Positions 40,701 through 52,075 of a stretch of DNA of 64,000 bases are shown piece by piece (the first letter of the stretch is position 1; each line of letters starts with the position of its first letter). Below the pieces are notes generated by a model. The model was not told where the DNA came from and searched no databases. It saw nothing but the letters and a program-made list of their open reading frames with translations. Origin of the DNA: Physella acuta (Eukaryota; Mollusca; Gastropoda; Physidae). The stretch lies in assembly GCF_028476545.1 (NCBI RefSeq), contig NW_026731819.1:62001-126000 (forward strand), in the 5' to 3' direction. The translations under genes and the position numbers were made by a program.

Positions 40701-40768
40701 AGCTATACAGCACAAAAGAAGAAAGAAAATACCACAGAAAACTCGCATATCTGAAGCTCTACTACTAA
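34708..40768 (+). CDS. CIMAP3: Pitchfork / CIMAP3 homologue, ciliary microtubule protein
   Basis: Four exons are well supported: 35822-35961, 38705-38841, 39389-39515 and 40703-40768 (stop TAA). The first coding exon is tentative: 34708-34720 supplies ATG and 13 nt ending G before GTAGAG, and would give 160 residues (human 191). Matches to human pitchfork from memory: FGNEMSLVIGNPNVGPGCY versus its GNKFVPLRG...RGPGCY, SPAEYQQH versus PSPGAY, VEWHQSFGSAP versus IAWPMKFGSP, and the C-terminus KYHRKLAYLKLYY versus KHRNRVAYLSLYYN. Human pitchfork acts at the base of cilia, and family members bind ciliary microtubules; the same location is inferred. Phases close exactly through the four main exons. 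Intron 2 carries a large in-frame minisatellite. Confidence 0.83.
35473..35655 (+). other. Open reading frame of 60 codons, unrecognised
   Basis: An ATG-to-stop frame with non-repetitive composition (KIQLMALKVAVHSLVANKN) in AT-rich surroundings, just after a C14 run. It does not fit the pitchfork splice phases. May be a decayed coding fragment of an element; no function assigned. Confidence 0.25.
36163..36362 (+). mobile_element. tRNA-derived SINE (family A)
   Basis: Head GGTGTAGCTGGGTGGTAAAG and GAGTTCGGATC resemble a tRNA internal promoter. The body continues TACCTGCCGTGTGTTAGGGA and AGGTGAACTGTACTTCATCT. Lies in pitchfork intron 2. Confidence 0.75.
37010..37750 (+). repeat. 51/45-bp minisatellite, 15 copies, open in frame
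   Basis: Eleven 51-bp and four 45-bp units with TCACATAGATCAAATTTGAT and TTCCTTCCTCTCTAAAG. Both unit lengths are multiples of three, so one frame stays open through the array (repeating SHRSNLISFLSKENQHV) inside a 314-codon frame, 36920-37864. It lies mid-intron with no splice or family support, so it is treated as a repeat. Confidence 0.95.
38060..38375 (+). repeat. Short-unit minisatellite (about 24-27 bp)
   Basis: About a dozen copies of ATTGCCACTTTGTATCATC / TTATG with variants, in pitchfork intron 2. Confidence 0.88.
39138..39268 (+). mobile_element. tRNA-derived SINE (family A), 5'-truncated
   Basis: GGGTACCTAACTCATGTTAG, AGTAAAGGCAGCTAGGCATA and AACAGGTGAACTCTACTTCA match the family body without the tRNA-like head. 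Confidence 0.65.
39835..40090. repeat. C-rich/G-rich inverted element with telomere-like core
   Basis: Left part is C-rich (CCCCTGGTTAATTACCC), right part G-rich (GGGGGTAATTACTCCGGGG, then G runs of 16 and 12), forming an imperfect inverted repeat. Between them lie degenerate CCCTAACCCTAGC repeats resembling telomere sequence. Confidence 0.7.
40240..40440 (+). mobile_element. tRNA-derived SINE (family A)
   Basis: Head TGTGGTCAAGTGGTAGAGCA and GAGTTGGGTTCC, body GGTACCTGACTTGAGTTGGG and CTTTCATGTGCTGGTCAGGG. Lies in the last intron of the pitchfork gene. Confidence 0.75.
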
Positions 40769-40992
40769 TTCATGCAAGCTGACACAATCAACTTAAAATC
40801 TGTTAGAGCAAGGAGAATATCATCAGAGTTAAAAATGTTAAAATTTGAAATCATTAAAACTTACATCCAAACATTTTGTATTTATTTTCATTGTATATTT
40901 TGTTGAACATTTTGAATTTCTATAACTATATTATCATGATTAAATTTTTTTTTGTTGCTGTGGAAATAATTTGTAACATATTTTACATGAGT

Positions 40993-40998
40993 AATAAA
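40993..40998 (+). terminator. Candidate pitchfork polyadenylation signal
   Basis: AATAAA 225 bases after the stop codon. Confidence 0.4.
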
Positions 40999-41449
40999 TG
41001 ATGTAGTTAAGATAATGTTTTTTTTTTATGTAATTAGAAAATGTATTTTGTACTCTTTGAACAAATCCCTTGCACTCTTCATTCTTCTGAATCAGTGAAA
41101 CACAACTCTCATCAATTAGGAGATTAAAAAAAACTAACTTGTTTAAAAAAAAAAAGTATTTCCTGTTAACATTTGGCTTTGGAAATCTTTTCAGTAAATT
41201 CCTTGTAATTAAACACAGGATAGAGGGGTGAGATGCTGAAGGAATGGAACAATACATTAGAGATCTGGCACACACTTGGCACTGTAGCCAACAGGGTTTT
41301 CATTAAGCTTTGGCCCCTTGAAACAGGCCTGGTTGCAGATTAGAAAAAAATGTCTTTACACTAAGATGGCTTCATTAATTCTTTAAAAAGAAAGATCCAT
41401 AAAAATTTAAATTTAATTATTTTTAGTAACACCCAGCAGTGACCTTGAA

Positions 41450-41735
41450 GGAGAAAAAGTCTTGGTGTTATGTCATTCTATGAAGTATTTCAGGTTATTA
41501 TTAAGGGAGATAAGTCTTGGTGTTATGTCATTCTATGAAGTATTTCAAGTTATTATTAAGGGAGATAAGTCTTGGTGTGATGTCATTTTATGAAGTATTT
41601 GAAGTTATTATCATGGGAGATAAGTTTTGGTGTGATGTCATTGTATAAAGTATAAAGTTTTTATTAAGGGAGTTAAATCTTGTTGTGATGCCATTCTATG
41701 AAGTATTTCAAGTTATTATTGAGGGAGATAATCAT
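41450..41735. repeat. 57-bp minisatellite, 5 copies
   Basis: Unit with AAGTCTTGGTGTTATGTCAT, TCTATGAAGTATTTCA and GTTATTATTAAGGGAGAT; later copies diverge. Lies downstream of the pitchfork gene. Confidence 0.9.
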
Positions 41736-42106
41736 TGGTGTAACCTCATGAGATTTAAAAAACAGTTCAATTATAGGCTTATATTTCCACAGGCTAAGAA
41801 AGTATTAAACTGCTAATATAGTGATTTGAAAACTAGAATTGCCTTAATTGAAAACTGTAATACTAAAGCGAACACACAACTGACGCTGTAAATTACGTGT
41901 CTGAGGCGAAAAAAAAAAGTGCCTTAACCAATTTGAAAAGTGGTTAAAATAACAGACATTTACTTTTATCAATGATGTTACAAAGTGGGGTATTGACCTT
42001 GGGGGGGGGGGGGTGGTCCCCTTTGATGTGCTACTGACCTTGTACACAAGACATATTTAACTAAGTCTCCACAAATGATATTCTTTTAGATGCTGCGGCT
42101 ATTTTT

Positions 42107-42220
<114 letters not shown>

Positions 42221-42352
42221 ATAGGCTACAGCCTTATATGGACATACTACATACTTAAAATGTCAGTGGAGGTGTAGAGCATGAACTCAACGATGAGAAA
42301 ACTGATGTCAAGTAGACATTTGTTTTATCGAGTGTATTTTATTTGTTTATAC

Positions 42353-42569
42353 CAGGGGTCTCCAAACTTTTCAGACCGAGGGCAGCATTAACTTTCAAAT
42401 TTCAGTTCGGGGGCCAGTTTCTTCCAGGCATGCCTTTGATTTTTCTGGGCAAAGTTTCTCAGCCATCACTAATAAACTGTTTTCCCGTGGATAAAAAGAT
42501 CTCCGCGGGCCGGATGAATGGACATCGCGGGCCGCATCCGGCCCGCGAGCCGTAGTTTGGAGACCCCTG
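42353..42569. mobile_element. hAT non-autonomous element, 217 bp
   Basis: CAGGGGTCTCCAAACT at the left and AGTTTGGAGACCCCTG at the right are perfect 16-bp inverted repeats of classic hAT form. Flanking GTTTATAC and ATTTATAC are an 8-bp target duplication with one mismatch. The interior has the usual GCGGGCCGCATCCGGCCCGC palindrome. No coding capacity. Confidence 0.95.
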
Positions 42570-43009
42570 ATTTATACTGAAAAGTATTGTTTGTGAACAA
42601 GTAATACGTAATTTACTCAACTGTTCTACACAATTTAATGCTTAGTTTTACAGTATGTGAAATAAATGTGAAGCTGATAAATGTAATATGCAATGTTGTG
42701 CTTAGGAGTTTTAGATACTTGGCGTGGTATATTCAGATTTCCATTCCCATTTTATTTGTTACTTCCCTTTGAATAATCCCATTTTTAAACCCGATTTTTA
42801 AAAAAAAGAGTATCGACGTATTGTGTCTAGATCTATACAGTTAAAATATAAACAATGGTGGCAAACGAATTATTTGTTGTAAATTAAAATGGCATAGATC
42901 TATGTTTGTTAGTAGTGAATTAAATTTAACAAAATGCTTTGAAAGAGTTTGTGTACAATAACAAAATATACTTGCAGAGTTGGCGCTACATTAACACCGT
43001 TGAAATGGC

Positions 43010-43165
43010 GAAGAGGTGTGATGTGTTGGCCATGATATGCGGTCACCATGTAATCTAGTCACTCTGTGAGGTGGTCACTATGTGATATGATCACCATGTG
43101 ATGTGGTCACCATAGGAACTTGTTACCAAATGATGTGTTCATCATGTGATTTGGTCACCTCCATC
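43010..43165. repeat. About 20-bp minisatellite (GTGATGTGGTCACCAT)
   Basis: Seven or so irregular copies of TGTGATGTGGTCACCA, containing the palindrome GGTCACC-like core. Confidence 0.75.
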
Positions 43166-44426
43166 CACCGTTTTTATTTCCCACATGAAAACCATAAATT
43201 TTCCTTTTAATACATGATTTTCAAATAATGAATTACAAGAAATTTAGAAATTTCCAAATTTTTAAAAATAACCCTTTAAAGCCTGTATTGAAAATACTGA
43301 AAAATCACAAATTTAAAACAAATACCATATTGTTAATGTTAAACAATCTTATTTTTAAAACCCTAATACCGTCATACAAAACCCCCAGCTTACCCAGAGA
43401 TCTTGTTTAAAATGATTTATTTTCTCAGCCTTGGTAAAAAGACTAAACACCATTTCAGGAAAAAAAAATCTTTTGTTGAGTTGTCCCCCTTCTCTCTACG
43501 TATGTTTCTCACCATAACCCATCCCGGGGGCATTTTTCTGACACAACCATCGATTTTTGGCGTCTGCTAAAGATGAAGTCGGGCGCGCATTCATTAAAAT
43601 TCAAAGCATATTGTAAATTGGATCGCCTCCCTTTAAGAAGTTTCACTTCTGCTTCAACGGTCTCTGTAATCAAACCATTAAAAAGGGGGATAATCGACTG
43701 GAAACAAACTTGAAACAAATGGTTTCTGCTTTCAATCAACTTTCAAATTTATTCAGATTGAAATCTGGCCATGCAGTCGTGAGCACTTCCCCCACATCGC
43801 GCTCCTCGCGTGCCTGGGCGGCCCCAGGGTTCGCTTTATTGTGTTATATAATGATCCGAAAGACCCTCCTTCGCCCGGCCTTCCATTTCCCGCGATTTTA
43901 TCGTTATATTAGAAGTCCTATGGCTTCGGAGTGGACGGCTTTGTGAATGGGATTTCTTCAAATCCTATCAAGCTAAATGAAGAATAGCTATTGCGCATGA
44001 CGAATTCAGTTTCGAAAAGATTATTATTTGTTTTTATAGGGATGAAATAAGAAATGAAGAAAAAAAGGGGTCGCGGCCATTTTGTTACGCGTGGTTTCGC
44101 GAGGCGTGTAGTTGGCAGAATGGCCTTCGTCCAGCCGGTGAACTAAGAACAATTAGAGGGCAGCGCCCGTGTGATCCACATCCGGGGTGGGTGTTTTTAA
44201 AGTCTGGAGTTCTCGTGGGCACAGCAGACGTTTTCAATTTCCTGCATACGTCACGCTTGATCGGCACCAGTGCCTTCGTTTGATAAAATTTATGTTTTCT
44301 TCATTGCATCTACAACAAAAGTTCGTTCGACAAAATTTTTTTACAGAAATTTTCTATTTTTATTTTCACAAATAAATAAATAAACCTTCAGCTAAAACCG
44401 AAATTTAAAAAAAAATTACATTTGAC

Positions 44427-44447
44427 CCCCCCCCCCCCCCCCCCCCC
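44427..44447. repeat. Poly-C run of about 20
   Basis: One of the longest C runs in the window; no element ends were found around it. Confidence 0.9.
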
Positions 44448-46068
44448 ACCCCGTGCCATAGCCTCACTTCTTCACCCCAAGCTAGAAGATGGCAAATTCA
44501 ACGGTCACTATGAGAAAACATTGATTAAATAATGACGTCACGTTACCTCAAGGCAGAAAGCCGATACGTTAAAAAGTCGAAAGATTAAAGGAAAGTTTAA
44601 AAAATATAACCTAGAAAGACAGCGGAAGTGAGAAGTTAGCAGTAAAAAAATCTATCGTTTCGTGTGGGAATGGCGTACGAGAAAAGGGCAGCCATGAGGT
44701 GTTGTTGATCTAGAAAATAATCCAGTCTGTTTTTTGTGTGTCAAGGAACCAGCCCTCATCGAAAGTGGCTGCTGGTCAGTTCTGGAAGTTTTAAGAAATA
44801 AACCAGATGGACATTCGCTTATAACCGAGGGACGTCGACAAATGAGGCCTATGCTGGAAATAATCTTATAATCACAAGCACGGAAATAATCGTATAATCA
44901 GAAGCACAGGGGAATGGCGCAGATCTCGCTTGACGGAGCTCTGCTCCCGCGCCGCTAATAAAACCAATTTGTTTGGTGTCTGCGCACGGACCTTCCATTG
45001 TTAAAGCTAACAACGAATGAGCTAAGGGTGAGAAACTCGTGATTATTCGAGGAATAACTACTGGAGTTATTACCCCTTGTTTTGCCCCACTACCCTTCGC
45101 CCCCTTTATTTTCATCCCATATTTTCTTTTATGATTGTCATAATCATTTTTTTCCCTTCATCGGCGCCTTTTTCATCATGTGACCGGATGTTGTCTCCTA
45201 TTGACTATAAAGTTATTTCCCTTGCCACTGGATTTTACTCTTGCATATAGAGTAACTCGCTTCCTTTCCAATCAAGAAATAATATCATTTATTAAACAAG
45301 TAATGACACATGATCGAGTAGCCGCCCCTGAAATAATTTGGAGAAAAGCTCTGAAAATGTTATTGGTTTTTTTTTTTTTTTTTTGGAGATGAGGGATGGG
45401 GCTAAAAATGTTCGGAATGGAATTGAGTGGAATAGAAATAGAATATTGCCGAGAGTTCCCCCCCTCCCCTCCCCCCACTGTCCTGTATAACGTGCAATGC
45501 GAACCGCAACGCTTGGCATTCTTAGTTTGACGTCCAGCTTAGGGGGGCACTCATGAAAATAATTCAATAACCCCTGGGCCGCTGGTCAAACGATGTTATC
45601 TACGACGCCCCGACGTTTTTTTTCTCCCCCCCCCCCGCCCTCTCTTCTTCTCTTTGCTGTTTGACCGGGGGAACCCAATCCGATTTCAATCATTACCATA
45701 ATGAAATTGACTCAAGGGCGAGGGGGACATGATTGGCAGTGGGGCTTAGGGGCGCCCCAAAAGTGTTATAAGGTTTTACTGGAGTGTACCCAGATGTAAC
45801 TCTTTTTTTTTTTACCTCGGCTCTCGCCTCTCGCTCGTCATTCCTCGGGAGATGGCTATTTATCATTAGGATCATGTGATAGGCTGTGTGCCAGCCACCA
45901 CGCGCTGCAAATCAACGGGAACAATCGGGGCGGACGCACGCGCATGCGCACTGCTTACATGATTATTGCCACGTCATATCCCATTGTCTCTGTCACAGAT
46001 GTCAGGTTTTTGAAATGCCAGCGATACCTGGGAGCTCACAGCGAATGAATAATGCAAACATGTGGGGT

Positions 46069-46069
<1 letters not shown>

Positions 46070-46109
<40 letters not shown>

Positions 46110-46213
46110 GCGATGGCCAATCAAATCAAATTGTTGTAAGTTGCAAAAGAACCTTTCCCCACCCGAAAAAAAAAGATAACAACCCCGAAAAAAAAAAAAA
46201 AAAAAAAAAAAAA
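46070..46213. repeat. Poly-T (about 38) and poly-A (about 26) inverted pair
   Basis: A T tract at 46070-46108 and an A tract at 46188-46213 are separated by about 80 bp, so they could form a hairpin. May be tails of two opposed retrocopies, but no body was recognised. Confidence 0.85.
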
Positions 46214-47366
46214 TCACACCCTCTGCCCCCAAATAACAACAAAGACAAAACACTCTGAAACGACGAAATAATTCACAAAACAGATTTTTTTTTTTACATT
46301 TGTGACACAAGATCTATATAGATTTAAATATATTTATTTTAAAAAAAATGTATGCAATGTTCCTTTCACATACCATATACCTTATCATTAATATAATCTC
46401 GCTTCTAAACCTGTCGTAATGCGATAAAAATAGACGCATTTTAATAACGAGAGTTATCCTATCTTATTATCGCCCCTGCCCTCCCCCGCCCTTGCTAAAT
46501 CCTCTATTTATTTATTTTTTAACTACTAGATGATCAAGCGGCATATTTTTTTTTATTGCTTGATAATAGAAGCTACGAGATTAAATATTCGCTTGATGTA
46601 TCGCAAGGGAAATCTTAAGATGAGAAATCATGGAAAATGAAATGGAAATATTAGAATATTGCCAGGGCTCCAACTTTCAATATCTTTAGTGCCCTTGTTT
46701 TTTTTATTTTTTAGCGGCATCTGCATGGAGTTCTCTTCCCTGATTCGCTTAATGCATTTTGTAGGGTAAATTATAAAAAAGGGATTTAGAGCCGATTGGT
46801 AGAATTTCTGCGGGATTGGACCAACGAATATTTCTATTAAATAAGACAAAAAAAATAGAACAAGATGCGCTCGTGTAATGTTATTTCTTATCAGCGTTTT
46901 GTATTTAAATATCAATTTATTTGCAAATGTGAGTTTAAGGATTTTATTACCGGCTTAATTCTGGGGCGTGTTTGCGTGAAGGAGATTGACAGACGCGATG
47001 TGGGGTCTGATTGCGAGGCCATGAATTGTGTATTTGGGTTTTGTTGTCTCCCATAGATTGTCCGTAATCATTTTTTTTTCAATGTCGATATTTCATTTAG
47101 TTTGACCAGGGCGTCCTGCATGCGTAGCACCGACCCACCCACTGGCCAGTGGCTGCAACATTTATCTGGACACCCCGGCCATCATAAATATGGCGCATTG
47201 TTTTTGAAAAAATCTGGTAAACTACAATACGAAACTTAATAGCGATAGTAATACGTTTTTATATAGGCATACAGCTAGGCTATATAAATACTTTCCTGCT
47301 TAAAAAAAAGCCATATTAGAATTAAAACCTAGTATCACACATCACAACACATATTTCCTACAATAG

Positions 47367-47564
47367 CAGTGGCGTAGCTACCGTAAAGCTAGCGTAATAG
47401 GGGCCCTTTTTTCGAAAGTTTTAGGGGGGGGGGGGGGGTGTGTGCAAATCGAAAGTCTGAGGGGGGGGGGTGCAAATCGAAAGTTTGTCCTCGGTCGCCG
47501 GGAAGGGTCGCTACGCCTCTAACACTTTTTGCATAGGTGCCCAAAAATCGTAGCTACGCCACTG
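47367..47564. mobile_element. hAT-type MITE, 198 bp, perfect target duplication
   Basis: Ends CAGTGGCGTAGCTAC and GTAGCTACGCCACTG are perfect 15-bp inverted repeats. TACAATAG flanks it on both sides (47359-47366, 47565-47572). The interior has two long G runs each followed by GCAAATCGAAAGT. Young-looking. Confidence 0.93.
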
Positions 47565-47572
47565 TACAATAG

Positions 47573-50500
47573 CCTATAATCTTTAACACACGTGGACAAT
47601 TACTATATTATGTATAGCCTGTAAGAATCAACCTGATACCCACGTAGACAGTAGTCCGAAACAGCTTTAATAAACTAGGTTATGTGTCCCTTAACTCCTG
47701 ATTCTGAAAGCAAGCGTTCATTTGCCAGATTTTTTAAGGCCATGTCATTGTCATTGCACGACATATACAGCCATTTTGGCAATGGCGACAAATTTTAATG
47801 AATATAGTCGCTTCTACTTAGATCTATTAGTAGAGAGCTATTTATAATTTATTTTCCATTTAAATCAAATTAAGGCCCACATACTTGAATTCTACTATAC
47901 AAGTGTTCATACCTATATATTCATCCCTGAAAGTTTAATGCAAAGATACATACTTCAATTCAGGTTTTTTTTTAAAACCCCTTCAATTGAATTAGTTTAA
48001 TCTTGATATAACTAAGAGAATTAAAAAAAAAATTATTGCAGGTCTATATTGTCAATAAACCTAATTATTCTAATTATTCTGTATCCTTTATGAAATAAAA
48101 GACTGCTGTAAAAATGTTTTTAGGAGATTGAGGGATGGTTTGTCAAAATGATCTATGCATTATTATATCCATTAGTTCATGGTGAATTCACAGACACCAG
48201 CATATAAGAAAACAAATAATCTTTTGTTTCAATTTAAAATTTTGAGTTTTTAATTTCAAAACCACTGTACAATGTTTATCATACTGAATGGCATAGAATG
48301 GAAAATGAATGAAAAACAGACAGAACAATTATAAGAAAAATCAACCTAGCTCACTCAGACCATGAATTAGAAGTCATACAAAAATTGGCATACACAAAAA
48401 CTATTGGCAACCATGAGTATAAATTCACATTGTTTTAGAACAGAAAAAAAACTAATTAGCACAAGCTATACAGAAATTACTAATGTTTATTTGACAAGTA
48501 AAATTTACTAAAATTAAAGCAATTTTTTTTTCACTAAGGAATGCTTAGTTTGAAAATGGTTCAACAAACAAAATGAAACGACAAAATGAAATAATTTTAA
48601 AAAATCTGCGTCTCTCTTTAGTGTTTACAAAAATTATAACATTTACTGTTAAAGTATAGAAATGTGGCCTGTCTAAGTGTTAATAGGAAATTTATTATCT
48701 TACAATAACTTTCATCTTGAAAGATTAAGTGTTAAAATTATACTTGAAGATTATCTTACAGGGGGGAGGTCTGTACCCTACTGAATCACATCTACTGCTC
48801 CCATATAGAAATATATAGTTCAACCAGTGTCTGCCTCAGTGGTTCTAAACTTGTTTGGAGGTACTGAACCCCACCAGTTTCATAATTAATAACCCTTGTT
48901 AATGTTTCTATCATCCACATTGACTAAATCAGATTGTGAATTATCTGAGTGGGTGTGTCTTGGCATCCACCAAACCCCTGAGACTGACTCTCCAAGCCCC
49001 TGGGGCTCAATAGAACCCTGGCTAAGAATCCCCGGTTTAGACATGGTCCTCAATGGAGAATATGATGTATGTTCCTTCAATACTAAACAACTGAGAATTA
49101 TCTATCCAAGATGTGGGTTAGAATATTGAAAGATGTTTGCTAAAGGAATACTAGATTCTAAAAACTTACAAAAGGAAAAATTACAAAATTAAATTGTAAC
49201 AAAAAATTATTCATTAAAGCTGCATATTGAAATTCAAATGTTTATAAAAGATTATAAGTTTTTTTTCACTTTTACTTTTCTGTAAAGCAACTAAAATTCA
49301 GGGAACTATATTCAAATTTAAATGAATGAATTTTCTTTCCCTAACTAAAATTGTTTAAAAAACGTAACTCAGTGTTTATGTAAAATAACAAAACAAATAT
49401 TCTTGGAATTTCTTGATCCGTGACTAGCAGGTTAAAAACTAAAATATGTTAAAATAATTAATTTAAAGAAAAAAATATTTCAAAACCAATAACCAAAAAA
49501 TCAACCACAAACTTACACTTATTATATTTATTATTTACATTGGAAATAAATCTATTTATACAGTCTGTTCAAAATTTGTACTAGCAATAATGAACATTTT
49601 AACCACATTCATTTATTATCATATTGTGAACAGTAAAATATTTAAAGTGAATAAAATAATTTATGAAAAACAAAAAAAAAACAATTTTATTATCATTTTA
49701 ATAAAATATAAACTTAGGCCTACAACTCTTAAGATATATTATACAAAATATAAAAAAAACAAAAACAAGAACAATAAGAGACAGTAGAAGAAAAAAATTT
49801 AAAGCATGAAATATATACATCTCAAATCACACTAGAAATTACATTTTTAAAATTTATTTGTGAAGGCTGCATATACCATCAGATAATAGGACTCTAAATT
49901 TTACATGCGTTTTTTTCAATCTTTTTTTCACATCATTCAGACCGAGTTCAATGACTTAGATATTTTAGATTCCCTACACATCAACATGACTAGTTTTCTG
50001 ACCACACAATAGGATGTTTGGCCCATCTCACATTGACTGTCAATGATGCATTAGTTAATATCACAAATCACAAGCAAAAAACATTTGAAAATTATTATAA
50101 GCTTCAAGAACCGGGTAGCAATTGGGGGAAAAATAATAATACACTTCTATGAGCAATGGCTATATGACTAGCAGTTTATAGCATATAAACTTACAGTGCA
50201 TTATTCCAAAACATACAATTTCTCTATCACACTTTATATTTTAAAAGAATTTGGTGCAGACTAAAGAAATTTATTGTAAAGCTAATTTATCCAGAAGATT
50301 CATAAAACTATGGCTATGGCCTGCTTCAGTATTAACTGTACATAGAAATCTATTAGGTTTACATCTTTTTAAAGAGGAAATAATTCCTTTGTGACTTATG
50401 AATTAAAACCACTAAATTATTGAGTGGGTGTATTCTTTTAGTAAACCGTATTGAGTTTAGTTTTTAAAACATCTACTTTATTACTAAAGTTAAAATGTAT

Positions 50501-52075
50501 GAATACATACCTATTAATAGGTTTAGAGAGATTATTCAACTGAATGTGTAGCAATTTTTCACATCATTAAATCTAGACAATGTCAACACATGAAAATAGG
50601 TGAGCTTTCTTCAAATACAAAGGGAGTGTAACACAACAACAACAATGCACTAGTTCTCTTTAGGTATTGAACACATCTGCAGTAAACTTCAAGCCCTTTG
50701 AATTTTTTTTTTTTTTTGAGGTTAGTGGCTTTCAAGACAACATAGCATATTTTAATTAGTGAGTTTTTTTTTAAAGAACTTTTTAGATAAAGTAATGTAG
50801 AGACATTTGATAGGGTTTCACTCAGGTTTCTGAAGAGCAGGCGTACATGTGATTAGGAGATGTAACACTGCATGGTATGTTGTCCTAAGGAGCATTATAA
50901 AGTAAAGTCTGTAAGCCTTGAAAGTAGATCACACAAAGAGAAATTTGCAAACAACAAAACTAGCAGGATGAATAAAACTGTTTCTATGTTTACTAGTGTT
51001 TATCATATATGGCAAATAAAACCAGTATTTTTTTTATAAATGAACTGATTAAGAGCTAAACATGAGCCTTTAATCCGATAACTATTTCTATTTAATTCAA
51101 TTACTAATTTGTGGCAAATACAAGCAGTATTTCTACATAAATAATCTTAATTAAATCTGAACATGAACAGTTGGCTTGCAACTTATGAATGTCTAAAAGA
51201 ATACTGAAATCAAATTGATTAAGGCAGAGTTTTTTCACTCCCACATTCCAAGCCAATGTTGATACAAACATCAGGAAAGTTTCAAGGAAAATAAAAGTTC
51301 TCTCTGACATTGTTGTGATGTTTCACATCATGTTTACTAATGTAAACATCTTGTGACAGGAAATTAGTGCAACAGCTGACATTAATCCTGACTTACGTAT
51401 CACATAGACCTCGTATCATGTGGACACTACAATTTGTATTACATTTGTACTACAGAGAGCTCTACATTTTGTATTACAATTGTATCACTGCGGATGATAT
51501 TGTAAGACGAATCACTGCGGATGATATCGTAAGACGAATCACAAACGCAAAATCTGTTACGCATGAAACTGACACACCCATTTCACACACTGTTTATTTT
51601 GTGAGCACAATACTTTACAGCATAAACACACAATGTATTTTAAAAACAAAAAATTTAATACATACAGTTTTCCAAAACCATCTTAACAATAACATTAATT
51701 TCAAATGCAAATTAAAAAATTAAAGTGAAGTTAAGAACATTTGAAATCACTTATATTGAATTCAAATTTTAAAAGCAATACATGTATTTTTTTTTAATGT
51801 CATTATTGACTTTATTGAGTCTCTCAAACAAACCCTCATTAATGTTGCCTTTAACCAGAATATATATATAGAAAAAAAATGTAAGGACAAAATAAATAGC
51901 AAAACTTGATAGAATACAAAGGGTTTTAAAACACTTTTATAGTGCTGAGTTAAGTGCTTGACTAGTCAGTCAAAAAATTATTTTTTCATAGTTCCTTACA
52001 CTTTTTGCCCTAATGCTTTATGTACCCCCAATGTTTTTTTCCCCCTTACTTAACAATGGACGAATGAACGGATTG
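47573..52075 (-). other. AT-rich DNA downstream of LMO, likely including its 3' UTR
   Basis: About 70% AT, without family-like coding frames. It contains one hAT-like copy (48837-49035) and a short 29-bp duplication (51487-51544, CACTGCGGATGATAT and TAAGACGAAT). The LMO 3' UTR must start at 52075 going left, but its end cannot be fixed. Confidence 0.4.
48837..49035. mobile_element. hAT-like element (GGTTCTTAACC type), decayed
   Basis: Left CAGTGGTTCTAAAC with GGAGGTACTGAACCCC; right GAACCCTGGCTAAGAATCCC, an imperfect inverted terminus. No target duplication can be seen, so it is an older copy. Fragments of the same family lie at 8975 and 9288. Confidence 0.6.

Larger units (their letters stand above)
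43490..47120. promoter_or_regulatory. GC-richer, repeat-poor block; candidate conserved non-coding cluster
   Basis: Unlike the surrounding AT-rich DNA this block has CpG-bearing mixed sequence with few element copies, and no frame matches a known family. Examples: 44030-44280 (GGTCGCGGCCATTTTG), 45840-46060 (GCGCTGCAAATCAACGG, CACAGATGTCAGG) and 46860-47210 (TTATTACCGG, CCATCATAAATATGG). It lies 5-9 kb downstream of a developmental LIM-only gene, where enhancers are plausible. Conservation cannot be tested here. Confidence 0.3.

Noticed and set aside
45886-46310. Frames with long Phe or Lys runs
   Set aside because: Translation of poly-T and poly-A tracts.
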